A stretch of DNA of 6,332 nt from Bryobacteraceae bacterium (GTDB lineage: Bacteria > Acidobacteriota > Terriglobia > Bryobacterales > Bryobacteraceae), in NCBI GenBank assembly GCA_025929455.1, contig JAICMB010000200.1:1-6332 (forward strand). Reading direction: 5' to 3'. Below are positions 1 through 6,283 of the stretch, piece after piece. Within the stretch, counting starts at the first letter, position 1; every line of letters starts with the position of its first letter. A model generated the notes under the pieces. The model had not been told where the DNA came from and did not search any database. It saw only the letters and a list, made by a program, of their open reading frames with translations. The translations under genes and the position numbers were made by a program.

Positions 1-906
1 ATCGTGATCCTGCGCCGCAATTCCGGAGATCACGAATGAAATCGGACTCACCGCCAGAAACGTAAACAGTGCCAGATTCGCTACGAGATTGCGGCCGATT
101 TCCATATGATAGGGGCCGGACGATTCGACAGGTCCGCCGACCAAGTGCCGCAAGAGGAGGTAAAGCAGCCCGGCCGCGACGTAGGGCGCCAGTCGCCCCG
201 CGGCTCGCAGCAGGCGGCGGTCCCAGCGCGCTTCGAGATCGGTGCATAGGGCCACCACCGCAACCACCGCGAGAAAGCCGAACGCCGTTTCCTTCGCGAA
301 CAGCGCGGCGCCGCAGGCGAGCACGCTCGCAGCCCAAAGCCAGCGCCGCTCCGCAGCCGCCGCGCGGTCGAGAAAGGCCAGCGCGAACAGCGCGACTCCG
401 GTGCAGCCCAGCATGGCGCTCAACACTTGCGACATGGTGTCGTTGCCGATCACGGCGGGCGTGGCCACCTGCGCAACCAGCATCAACACGGCCGCGCATC
501 CGGTAGCAACGTAGGACAGCCGCAGCCGCAAACCGGCGAATACGACCAAGCCGACCAGCAGCGCGTGACATGTGAGCGACACCAGATGGAGCGGCAGCGT
601 ATTGAATCCAAAATGCTGTTGAATCGGACTCAGGATGATCGCTTCGAGCGGGCGCCAGGCGTGCTTGGCGAATGCGCGGTGCTGGAACAAACTCAGGAGG
701 CCGCCTGGGGGCTTACCGTAGTAAAAGAGAAAATCGTCAGAATAATACGGCCCGCTCAAACCGGGCAGAAACACCAGCAGACTGAGCAGAAACGCGACGG
801 CGGCGGCGATGATACCACGGCCGGCATCGCGCGCGAGAGACTGCGCCGAGCCTCGTGCCGCTAACAGAGGAACCGATCCGGGCGTCGCCGAAGGAGAAGC
901 GGTCAA
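1..906 (-). CDS. GT-C fold (GT39/PMT-like) integral membrane glycosyltransferase, C-terminus cut by window edge
   Basis: The minus-strand reading frame stays open from a TTG codon at 906-904 to the window edge (302 codons seen; the rest lies outside). After a polar N-terminus of about 30 residues comes a first membrane segment (about 31-50). It is followed by SGPYYSDDFLFYY (about 51-63), whose acidic pair D57/D58 sits just after the first membrane helix, where GT-C enzymes carry their catalytic acidic residue. Further family-like features are KHAWRPLE (81-88), a hydrophobic HLVSLTCHALLVGLVVF segment (107-123), NDTMSQ (155-160) and FAKETAFGFL (203-212), with many membrane segments between. GT-C enzymes move a sugar from a polyprenyl-phosphate carrier to a protein, lipid or glycan on the periplasmic face; the acceptor here is unknown. 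The TTG start shares TTGA with the stop of the upstream HAD-UbiA gene, and GGGG lies 6 nt before it, so translational coupling is likely. No ATG occurs in frame before about residue 142, which supports TTG. The family call is by motif recognition. Confidence 0.8.
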   Translation of the reverse strand, partial: MTASPSATPGSVPLLAARGSAQSLARDAGRGIIAAAVAFLLSLLVFLPGLSGPYYSDDFLFYYGKPPGGLLSLFQHRAFAKHAWRPLEAIILSPIQQHFGFNTLPLHLVSLTCHALLVGLVVFAGLRLRLSYVATGCAAVLMLVAQVATPAVIGNDTMSQVLSAMLGCTGVALFALAFLDRAAAAERRWLWAASVLACGAALFAKETAFGFLAVVAVVALCTDLEARWDRRLLRAAGRLAPYVAAGLLYLLLRHLVGGPVESSGPYHMEIGRNLVANLALFTFLAVSPISFVISGIAAQDHD

Positions 907-2414
907 AAAACACCCCGCGCCGCTATAAACAGAATCGCGGCGCTGGCCGCCGCGATAACATAGCTGGCGCGATCGCGGAGGGCGAAGACGATGGGGTCAA
1001 CATCGACGCAGCCGCGGTAGCACAGCACCCAGAGGCGGCTGATCCAATACAGAAACAGAAGACACAACGACCACAGCACCGCCGGCGCGCGGTACAACTC
1101 CACCACTTGCGCGCTATTGATGTATAGCGCCAGCACCAGCACGCACATAAAGCCGCTGCTCGCGCCGAGCGATCCGATGGCCTGCAGATCGGCGCCGAAA
1201 TAGCCGCGTCCGGGAGCGGCCGCTCCCTCCGGCAGCGCGCGCAATTCGGAGAACCGCTTCACCAGCGCCAGGCTGAGGAAGAAGAACATCGAGAACGCCA
1301 GCAGCCACGGCGACAACACGATCCCGGTGGCGGCGCCTCCTGCGAGTACGCGCATCGTGTACAAAAATCCGAGCGCGAATACATCGAGCAGCATGCGCTG
1401 CTTCAGATCCAGCGTGTAGGCGAGCGTCAGCGCGTAATAGCCCGCCAGTACGAAGCGAAAATCCCACGGCAGTAGCAGCGATAATCCCGCGGCCCCGGCC
1501 AGCAAAACGGGAATGAGCACGGCGCCGAACGCGATCGGCAGATCGCCCGCCGCGAACGGCCGACGGCGTTTCGAAGGATGCAGACGATCGGCGCGCAAGT
1601 CGAGCAGATCGTTCAACACGTACACGCTCGAAGCGCACAAACTGTAAGCCGCGAACGCCACGATCGCGCGCGCGTCCGATGCCCAGTGGAACATCTGGTG
1701 CGAGGTTATGACCGGAACGAAAATCAGCGCGTTCTTTACCCACTGATGCACGCGTATCGCCCGCAACAACGGTTTCAGGATGCCGCGGCGGTGGGGAAAC
1801 GTCCGCTCCACCGTAGCGACGGCAGCGGCCCGCCGTGCGATTCCGCTGCTCGCTTCCACTACAAGTGCGCGCCGCGCCGCGCTCCAGACCGGTAAGTCTG
1901 CCGCCGCATCGCCGGCGTAATCGAAACCGCCCACGCCGTAGCGCGCTTCGAGCGCCAGCCGTTTATTTTGTCCCTTTAGATTGGTTTCGCCATCGCTCGC
2001 CATCACGGACGAGAAAATCGCCGTGTGCGCGGCGACGGCATTGGCCAGGCGAGCGTCAGAAGCAGTCACCAAAACCAGTTCCCGCCCGGCAGCGCTCTCT
2101 TCGCGGAGATACTCGAGCAGCGCTTCGTTATACGGCAGCGCGCACGCATCAAGTTCCACGCGCGAAGCAATTTGCCGCTTAAGATAGGCACGGCCGCGCA
2201 GCAACCACCCGAGCGCCAGCACCGCATTCCACGGATTGCGGCGCACTAAAAGCAGAAAAGACTCGAAAAGTAGGTCCGACTTTATGAGCGTGCCGTCCAG
2301 ATCCACACACAAAGGGGGCGCGGCTGAAGGGCGGGCTACAGCGGCGTGGAGGCCGGAATCGCGTGGGGCTGGGTCGATCAAGCGTTTATCGCCGTCCGCA
2401 GGGTCTAATGACAA
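903..2414 (-). CDS. HAD phosphatase-UbiA superfamily fusion, decaprenyl-phosphate phosphoribosyltransferase-like
   Basis: A 503-residue two-domain protein. Residues about 34-215 form a HAD-type hydrolase: motif I is VDLDGTL with D38 and D40, motif II is VTASD (T117), motif III lysine is K147 or K151, and motif IV is AGDAAADLPVW (D169, D173). Residues about 216-503 are a polytopic UbiA domain with NDLLDLRAD (268-276) and YTLDLKQRMLLD (333-344). The stretch after the first motif (HPSKRRRPFAAG), the segment RVLAGGAATGI, and ALRDRASY near the C-terminus (478-485) resemble mycobacterial decaprenyl-phosphate phosphoribosyltransferase, which attaches phosphoribose from PRPP to decaprenyl phosphate. 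It is therefore more likely a polyprenyl-phosphate-sugar synthase than a quinone prenyltransferase, although automatic annotation may call it UbiA prenyltransferase. The HAD part could remove the 5'-phosphate from the product (inference). The start is TTG at 2414 with no clear ribosome binding site. The extended frame has no in-frame ATG or GTG, but TTG codons at residues 12 and 35 and a GTG at 37 are alternatives, so the N-terminus is uncertain. It overlaps the downstream GT-C gene by 4 bp. Confidence 0.85.
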   Translation of the reverse strand: MSLDPADGDKRLIDPAPRDSGLHAAVARPSAAPPLCVDLDGTLIKSDLLFESFLLLVRRNPWNAVLALGWLLRGRAYLKRQIASRVELDACALPYNEALLEYLREESAAGRELVLVTASDARLANAVAAHTAIFSSVMASDGETNLKGQNKRLALEARYGVGGFDYAGDAAADLPVWSAARRALVVEASSGIARRAAAVATVERTFPHRRGILKPLLRAIRVHQWVKNALIFVPVITSHQMFHWASDARAIVAFAAYSLCASSVYVLNDLLDLRADRLHPSKRRRPFAAGDLPIAFGAVLIPVLLAGAAGLSLLLPWDFRFVLAGYYALTLAYTLDLKQRMLLDVFALGFLYTMRVLAGGAATGIVLSPWLLAFSMFFFLSLALVKRFSELRALPEGAAAPGRGYFGADLQAIGSLGASSGFMCVLVLALYINSAQVVELYRAPAVLWSLCLLFLYWISRLWVLCYRGCVDVDPIVFALRDRASYVIAAASAAILFIAARGVF

Positions 2415-2518
2415 AATACCATTCGTGCCAAGCGGTGATCTGTCATCATTGCTACTTATCGGCGCGGGTGGGCCCAGGGAATGCGAAAAATCGGCTCGGC
2501 GAACCGCAATTCCTGCGT
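2415..2518. other. carD to HAD-UbiA intergenic gap
   Basis: This 104-bp gap holds the terminator-like hairpin and little else. No convincing -35/-10 pair for the HAD-UbiA gene is visible, so that gene may use a poor promoter or depend on read-through. A 14-codon minus-strand frame (2449-2405, MMTDHRLARMVFCH) begins with two ATG codons and ends across the TTG start of the HAD-UbiA gene. It lacks a strong ribosome binding site, so it is not called as a gene. Confidence 0.4.
2486..2506 (-). terminator. Probable intrinsic terminator downstream of carD
   Basis: Read on the minus strand, 12 nt after the carD stop, CGGTTCGCCGAGCCG (2506-2492) can fold into a 6-bp stem with one G-U pair and a 3-nt GCC loop. 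One A and then five T follow (2491-2486). The stem is short but correctly placed, with a T tract. It would separate carD from the HAD-UbiA gene, which starts about 70 nt further on. Confidence 0.5.
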
Positions 2519-3040
2519 TTACATGGTCGTGGGCAGCGAGAGCGAGGCGCGGGACAGCGCGCGTTGCAGCAACTCCTCCGCCTCTGACTGCGGTACGGCG
2601 CGGGCCGTCGAAACCTCGGTCACCAGCATCGACCGCGCGCGGGTGAGCATTTTTTTCTCCCGGAACGAAAGCGGTTTTTCCGTCTGCAGCAGCAGCAGCA
2701 TTTTAAAAACTTCGGCAATTGCCAGCAGGCTGCCACCGCGCATTTTTTCCGTGTTTTCGCGGAAGCGGTCTTTCCAATCGACCTTCGCCTTTACGGGCCG
2801 CTGAGCAAGATATTCGAGCACCCGCGCGACGTCGCTGGTCCGCGTCACCTTGCGCAGCCCGATCTCTTCAACGTGCGAGAACGGCACCATCACGGTCATA
2901 CTGCTGGAGGTGAGCCGTAAAAGATAAAAGCGTTCGAACTTCTGTCCGAACGCCCTCGTACTGATATTTTCGATGGTCCCGACCCCGTGATTGGGATAGA
3001 CCACCTTCTCGCCGATTCTGAAAAAGAGCATTGCGCCCAT
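2519..3040 (-). CDS. carD: CarD family transcriptional regulator (RNA polymerase-binding)
   Basis: CarD proteins bind the RNA polymerase beta subunit with an N-terminal Tudor-like domain. They also contact promoter DNA at the upstream edge of the -10 region with a C-terminal helical domain, which stabilises open complexes. The N-terminus here is RIGEKVVYPNHGVGTI, the usual start of the RNA polymerase-interaction domain (about residues 8-62). The C-terminal half carries VDWKDRFRENTEKM, whose Trp (W89) matches the conserved DNA-wedging Trp of mycobacterial CarD (W85). It ends in the family-like LSFREKKMLTRARSMLVTEV. The length, 173 residues, is normal. I chose ATG 3040 because AGGCGG (3052-3047) lies 6 nt upstream; GTG 3046 and ATG 3031 are in-frame alternatives. 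A near-consensus promoter lies just upstream and a terminator-like hairpin just downstream, so it is probably monocistronic. A run of four CTG codons (LLLL, about residues 115-118) precedes a CAG codon. Role in growth or stress control is inferred from the family. Confidence 0.95.
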   Translation of the reverse strand: MGAMLFFRIGEKVVYPNHGVGTIENISTRAFGQKFERFYLLRLTSSSMTVMVPFSHVEEIGLRKVTRTSDVARVLEYLAQRPVKAKVDWKDRFRENTEKMRGGSLLAIAEVFKMLLLLQTEKPLSFREKKMLTRARSMLVTEVSTARAVPQSEAEELLQRALSRASLSLPTTM

Positions 3041-3086
3041 AAGCACCCGCCTGTTTGTTATTCAGAACACGGAAACCGGATACAGC

Positions 3087-3115
3087 ATGTTACGTCCGAA
3101 ACAAACATTTGTCAA
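3087..3115 (-). promoter_or_regulatory. Sigma-70-type promoter of carD
   Basis: On the minus strand a perfect TTGACA -35 (3115-3110) is followed, after exactly 17 bp, by TAACAT (3092-3087), a four-of-six match to the TATAAT consensus. Transcription would start near 3080, giving a leader of about 40 nt that ends in the AGGCGG ribosome binding site of carD. Orientation, spacing and position all fit. Confidence 0.75.
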
Positions 3116-3165
3116 CGGTTTTGTGGTGCTGCCGCAAACCATAGAAAACGCTAGTGCGCGGCGCT

Positions 3166-3178
3166 CCGTACACTACGG
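3166..3178. repeat. Small perfect hairpin between the M14 gene and carD
   Basis: CCGTACACTACGG has perfect 5-bp arms and a 3-nt loop, and the stem can be extended by GCG/CGC around a 2-nt bulge. It lies about 50 nt downstream of the M14 stop and upstream of the carD -35 box. No T tract follows directly on either strand, so it is at best a weak or factor-assisted terminator, or a chance hairpin. Confidence 0.3.
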
Positions 3179-3211
3179 CGCGGTGGCAATGTACGTGCTA
3201 GCTCTGGCGGT

Positions 3212-3228
3212 CACACCTCGCCTGTGTG
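3212..3228 (-). repeat. Hairpin just after the M14 peptidase stop
   Basis: Arms CACAC and GTGTG with a 7-nt loop begin 3 nt after the M14 stop codon. The stem is only 5 bp and no T tract follows. It may protect the 3' end of the message or help end transcription. Evidence is structural only. Confidence 0.25.
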
Positions 3229-3231
3229 GGG

Positions 3232-6147
3232 CTAATCGGTCGTGGCACTGGCCGCGGTCGCGGTCCGCCCGGCATTCAGGTGGTCGTAGTTGAGCAGCGC
3301 ATTGAACAGCAGAAAGTAGCTGCCCTGCGTTTCATTGCGCCACACCGGATTGTTGGCGAACAGCAGGACGTGGCCCTTGCCCTTCGGCACGTCGATAATC
3401 GCCGGTTTGTTGGCGAGCTCTTTTCCCCCGCTGAGCATGCCCGACACCAGCAGCTCCTTCTCGGCCGCGAAACGCAGAATTACACGCGGGCGTGTTTCCG
3501 GTGTCGGAAGGAACGCGCGCATGTATTCGCGTACATCGTCATCGAGCGGCGGTTCCTCGCCGGGCTTCAGCACGGGTTTCGGAGGCGGCGCGACATACGG
3601 GCGTCCTTGCGGAACGTCAGGATCGTCAACGCCGCCGCGCCCGCTGGGACGCGTGTCGCTGGGGTGAGTGTCTGCGAAGCCGGAACCCGGTCTCGTGATT
3701 TCGAGCACCGGCGCCTGGTTGAAATATACGGCGAGTCGGTCCCCGTACCCATACGCGACGGGACTGTTCTTGTCGGCAATGACGGCATCGAGCACGCTGC
3801 CGTGCGCCTGCAACTCACGCGTGCGGACGATCGACACGCCCTCCACCAGGCCGTAGTCGATCGGAATCCCCGCGTTCCCCTGCACCACCACAAACAATCC
3901 GCCGGCGTTAACGAACTGCGCAATCTTATCCAACCCTTCGAGACCCATGCCGCCGCGCATATCGTCCGTAGTATCGGGCGAGCTGCCGAGATTCGGCGTG
4001 ATGCTCGATTCTTTCCACGGGATCGGATCGCCGCCGTGCATCGGAATGCCGTTCACCACGCGTTGCGGGTTGCCCGGCGTCGGCCCGAAAATAATGACGT
4101 CGTATTTCTCGCGCAGATCGGGAATGATGCGCAGCTTCTGGTCCGAAATGTACTCGTACGGAATTTGCAGGCGATCGAATGCGACGCGGTACCAGCCTTC
4201 GTTTTGCGTGTTTAACCACGTGTGCACCAGCGCAACGCGCGGCGCGGCGAGCGGATGCATCGCAATCTGCGGCGCGGCCGCGAGCGCATGCACGGCGATA
4301 CCGAGATCGGCGGCGGCTTCCGCGAGCCGGTCGCGCGCGGCGTTGTTCGTGATCACAAATGACCCGGTCGGAAATTGCTTGCCCGCGTTTTCAAATGGCG
4401 CTTCCGTGGCGAACATCGGCAGATCGTGCAGTCGAAAGCGCAACGTGGCGAGCGCGCCTTCCGTGTTGTTCGCGATGGCGAACGCCGCGGCATCCGCCGG
4501 ACCTTCGATGCCGCCCTCGGGCTTCACGGGCGCGGTCAGTAGGGTCATCGGCACATCGAGAATCGCTGTGTCCGTAACGCGAATCGTTTTTATGTTGCGC
4601 AAGGGGCCGAGCGACCAGCCGGTATCGTCGTACGGTCGCGGATCAGACACGTTGTAATACTGCTTGTCCAGCATCATGTCCGCCATGCGCGAATACGGCT
4701 GGTCCATGCGAATGACATAGCTGCCCGCGGGAATCTTGATCTTGCCAACCTCGGAAGCGCCATCGCTGCGGTGCACCTCTACGCCCTGCATCTCGAGCAG
4801 GTTCACCAGTCCCGCGCACTCACCCGGCCGCGGGTCGTCCGAAGGAATCACCCATGCCGCGGGTCCTTCCTTGCGAGCCTTCTCGATCGAACGCTTGCTC
4901 TTTATGTAGAAGTTCTCGAGAAACTCGCGGCGGTTGCGCGCCGTGTAGTCCATGGCGAGCAGCAGCCCGCTCTCCTGCAGGTTGATGTTGTCGCGCAGCG
5001 ACCATTTCACCTTCGCAAGCGGAGGATTCGGGCGATACCACGTGCGCGTGGTCGCCGCTGCGGGGATGGTGCGCTCGCGCGTGTCCGCGCCGACGCCGCC
5101 GAAGGTCTCATAGAAGCGGCCGATCGCGTTGTGCCCGTTCGCCGCATAGAACATATAATTCGGCGCCCAGCCATCGTAGAAGCCATGCGTCCAGACGCCC
5201 GGCACGCCCCGCCGCGTGAGCTGCTCCACCTCGACGTACGCCATCTTCTGCCATTCATCGACCGTGATGGGATCGAGCCAGGCGTTGTACGGGCCCATGC
5301 CGGTCGAGACATACAGGAACGGCTCCGATTCGTGCAGGTCGTGCAGCACCTGCGGATGCCATTCGAGAAACGTCTTCATGATGTCGCGGCTGAGCGCGAG
5401 CGCCATGCCCATCGCATCGCGATTGTTGTCATGCGCGACGTATTTGCCCCAGTACACGAGATTCGGAGCTATGCGGTTCGGAAACGCCTTGTGATAGTTG
5501 TAGACGTCGACTTCGCGGTCGTGCCCGTCGACCTCAGTGGTGGGCGTGAGCAGCACGATGGAGTTCTTGCGGATATTTTCAACCAGCGGCGTGTTTTCGA
5601 CGGCCAGCCGGTAGGCCAGTTCCATGATCATTTCGGGGGAGCCGGTTTCGGGCGAGTGGATGCTGCCCGTCGCCCAGTAAAACGGCAGCCCCTCGTTGAT
5701 CAGCCGTTGTGCTTCCTGCGTGCTTAGTTTCCGCGGATCGGCGAGCTGCGCGGTGATTTGGCGATAGCGGTCGAGCTTGCGTATGTTCGACTCGTCGGAA
5801 ACCGCCACCATCAACATTTCGCGGCCTTCTTCGGAATGGCCGATAGTGAACACCCGCACGCGCGGGCTGGCGCGCTCGAGTTCGCGCAGGTAGTTGTAGA
5901 TATCTTTGGTGTACGTCAGGTGGTCGGGTGCACCGATGATGTGTCCGAGAACTTTGTCGGGCGCGGGCACGCGCGACGAAGCCGGCAAATGATCGACCAG
6001 TTCGGTTGAGAAAAACGGCTCCGTCGTGTACTCGCGAATCTTGGCCGTGTAGGCGGCATCGGGGCCCGCCTCGACGCGCGCGCGCTTCGGCGCTGCCGAC
6101 AACGAGGCCAGCACGGCGGCTGCGAGGACGCAACGAGCTAAGCGCAT
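3232..6147 (-). CDS. Exported M14 family zinc carboxypeptidase-like protein, large acidobacterial type
   Basis: A 971-residue protein. The N-terminus MRLARCVLAAAVLASLSAAP is a classical signal peptide, with likely cleavage near residue 18, so it should act in the periplasm or outside the cell. The M14 domain spans about 60-400. The zinc motif HxxE is IHSPE (H164, E167). NNRDAMG (241-247) supplies the Asn/Arg that binds the substrate carboxylate. HDLHES (269-274) gives the third zinc ligand, probably H272, and FYETFG (345-350) holds a candidate catalytic Glu, E347. The peptidase site therefore looks intact. About 570 residues follow. Within them, 637-770 (RVALVHTW, then YDVIIFGPT, then FVNAGGLFVVVQGN) looks like a glutamine amidotransferase-like Rossmann fold with no visible catalytic triad, and about 820-870 is a Pro/Gly/Asp-rich linker. 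The protein is far longer than the roughly 300-residue M14 catalytic core; its substrate is unknown. The start is ATG 6147, fixed by the signal peptide; AGGA lies 14 nt upstream, too far for a good ribosome binding site. It is not clearly co-transcribed with carD. Confidence 0.92.
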   Translation of the reverse strand: MRLARCVLAAAVLASLSAAPKRARVEAGPDAAYTAKIREYTTEPFFSTELVDHLPASSRVPAPDKVLGHIIGAPDHLTYTKDIYNYLRELERASPRVRVFTIGHSEEGREMLMVAVSDESNIRKLDRYRQITAQLADPRKLSTQEAQRLINEGLPFYWATGSIHSPETGSPEMIMELAYRLAVENTPLVENIRKNSIVLLTPTTEVDGHDREVDVYNYHKAFPNRIAPNLVYWGKYVAHDNNRDAMGMALALSRDIMKTFLEWHPQVLHDLHESEPFLYVSTGMGPYNAWLDPITVDEWQKMAYVEVEQLTRRGVPGVWTHGFYDGWAPNYMFYAANGHNAIGRFYETFGGVGADTRERTIPAAATTRTWYRPNPPLAKVKWSLRDNINLQESGLLLAMDYTARNRREFLENFYIKSKRSIEKARKEGPAAWVIPSDDPRPGECAGLVNLLEMQGVEVHRSDGASEVGKIKIPAGSYVIRMDQPYSRMADMMLDKQYYNVSDPRPYDDTGWSLGPLRNIKTIRVTDTAILDVPMTLLTAPVKPEGGIEGPADAAAFAIANNTEGALATLRFRLHDLPMFATEAPFENAGKQFPTGSFVITNNAARDRLAEAAADLGIAVHALAAAPQIAMHPLAAPRVALVHTWLNTQNEGWYRVAFDRLQIPYEYISDQKLRIIPDLREKYDVIIFGPTPGNPQRVVNGIPMHGGDPIPWKESSITPNLGSSPDTTDDMRGGMGLEGLDKIAQFVNAGGLFVVVQGNAGIPIDYGLVEGVSIVRTRELQAHGSVLDAVIADKNSPVAYGYGDRLAVYFNQAPVLEITRPGSGFADTHPSDTRPSGRGGVDDPDVPQGRPYVAPPPKPVLKPGEEPPLDDDVREYMRAFLPTPETRPRVILRFAAEKELLVSGMLSGGKELANKPAIIDVPKGKGHVLLFANNPVWRNETQGSYFLLFNALLNYDHLNAGRTATAASATTD

Positions 6148-6233
6148 AACAGACGATCTTATCCTGCGTACTACATCACCCGCTTCGCCCGGGGTGCGCG
6201 ACGTAGAAATGATGGAAGGCGAAACGGGAGTGG

Positions 6234-6263
6234 TTGTGGCGTGAGAATCTGGAAGTATATACT
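6234..6263 (+). promoter_or_regulatory. Candidate promoter of the right-edge gene
   Basis: TTGTGG (6234-6239) and TATACT (6258-6263) are separated by 18 bp, and the -10 box is a five-of-six match to consensus. Transcription would start near 6270, only about 14 nt before the start codon, leaving just the ribosome binding site in the leader. The -35 box is weak. Confidence 0.45.
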
Positions 6264-6274
6264 ACTTCTAGAAG
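6252..6274. promoter_or_regulatory. Overlapping palindromes, operator-like
   Basis: GAAGTATATACTACTTC (6252-6268) is an inverted repeat with 6-bp arms and a 5-bp centre, and contains the perfect palindrome AGTATATACT (6254-6263). CTTCTAGAAG (6265-6274) is a second perfect palindrome sharing the CTTC arm. Together they cover the -10 box, the predicted transcription start and the front of the ribosome binding site, a typical place for a dimeric repressor. The AT-rich palindrome recalls PadR-type operators (inference). Confidence 0.4.
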
Positions 6275-6277
6275 GAG
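6272..6277 (+). promoter_or_regulatory. Ribosome binding site of the right-edge gene
   Basis: AAGGAG lies 6 nt before ATG 6284, a near-ideal Shine-Dalgarno arrangement that fixes the start of the partial gene. Its first three bases belong to the CTTCTAGAAG palindrome. Confidence 0.7.
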
Positions 6278-6283
6278 ACCCCC

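Larger units (their letters stand above)
6148..6283. other. Divergent intergenic region between the M14 gene and the right-edge gene
   Basis: This 136-bp gap separates two divergent starts. It contains the plus-strand promoter and palindromes listed separately, and a loose hairpin (CACCC at 6177-6181 with GGGTG at 6192-6196) without a T tract. I see no convincing minus-strand -35/-10 pair for the M14 gene. Confidence 0.5.

Noticed and set aside
2..35. 8-bp inverted repeat TCGTGATC/GATCACGA with an 18-bp spacer
   Set aside because: It lies inside the GT-C coding frame and repeats of this size and spacing are expected a few times by chance in a window this long.
69..864. Overlapping plus-strand open frames at the left end
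   Set aside because: The minus strand here encodes a clear membrane glycosyltransferase in a continuous frame; the plus-strand products are Arg/Pro/Ala-rich shadows.
2686..2700. CAG/CTG triplet run considered as a phase-variable repeat
   Set aside because: Only four to five units, in frame, encoding Leu residues in a conserved CarD helix; length change would not cause a frameshift.
3041..3231. Riboswitch or small RNA in the M14-carD gap
   Set aside because: The carD leader after the predicted start is only about 40 nt, and the two hairpins are short and lack T tracts; nothing matches a known riboswitch core.
3226..4215. 329-codon plus-strand open frame opposite the M14 gene
   Set aside because: It lies wholly antisense to a gene with intact M14 motifs. 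GC-rich codon usage creates such long shadows, its product is low-complexity Arg/His/Val-rich with no recognisable domain, and no convincing start signal was seen.
4771..5727. 318-codon plus-strand open frame opposite the M14 catalytic domain
   Set aside because: Same reason: antisense to the zinc-site region, Arg/Val/His-rich, no recognisable family.
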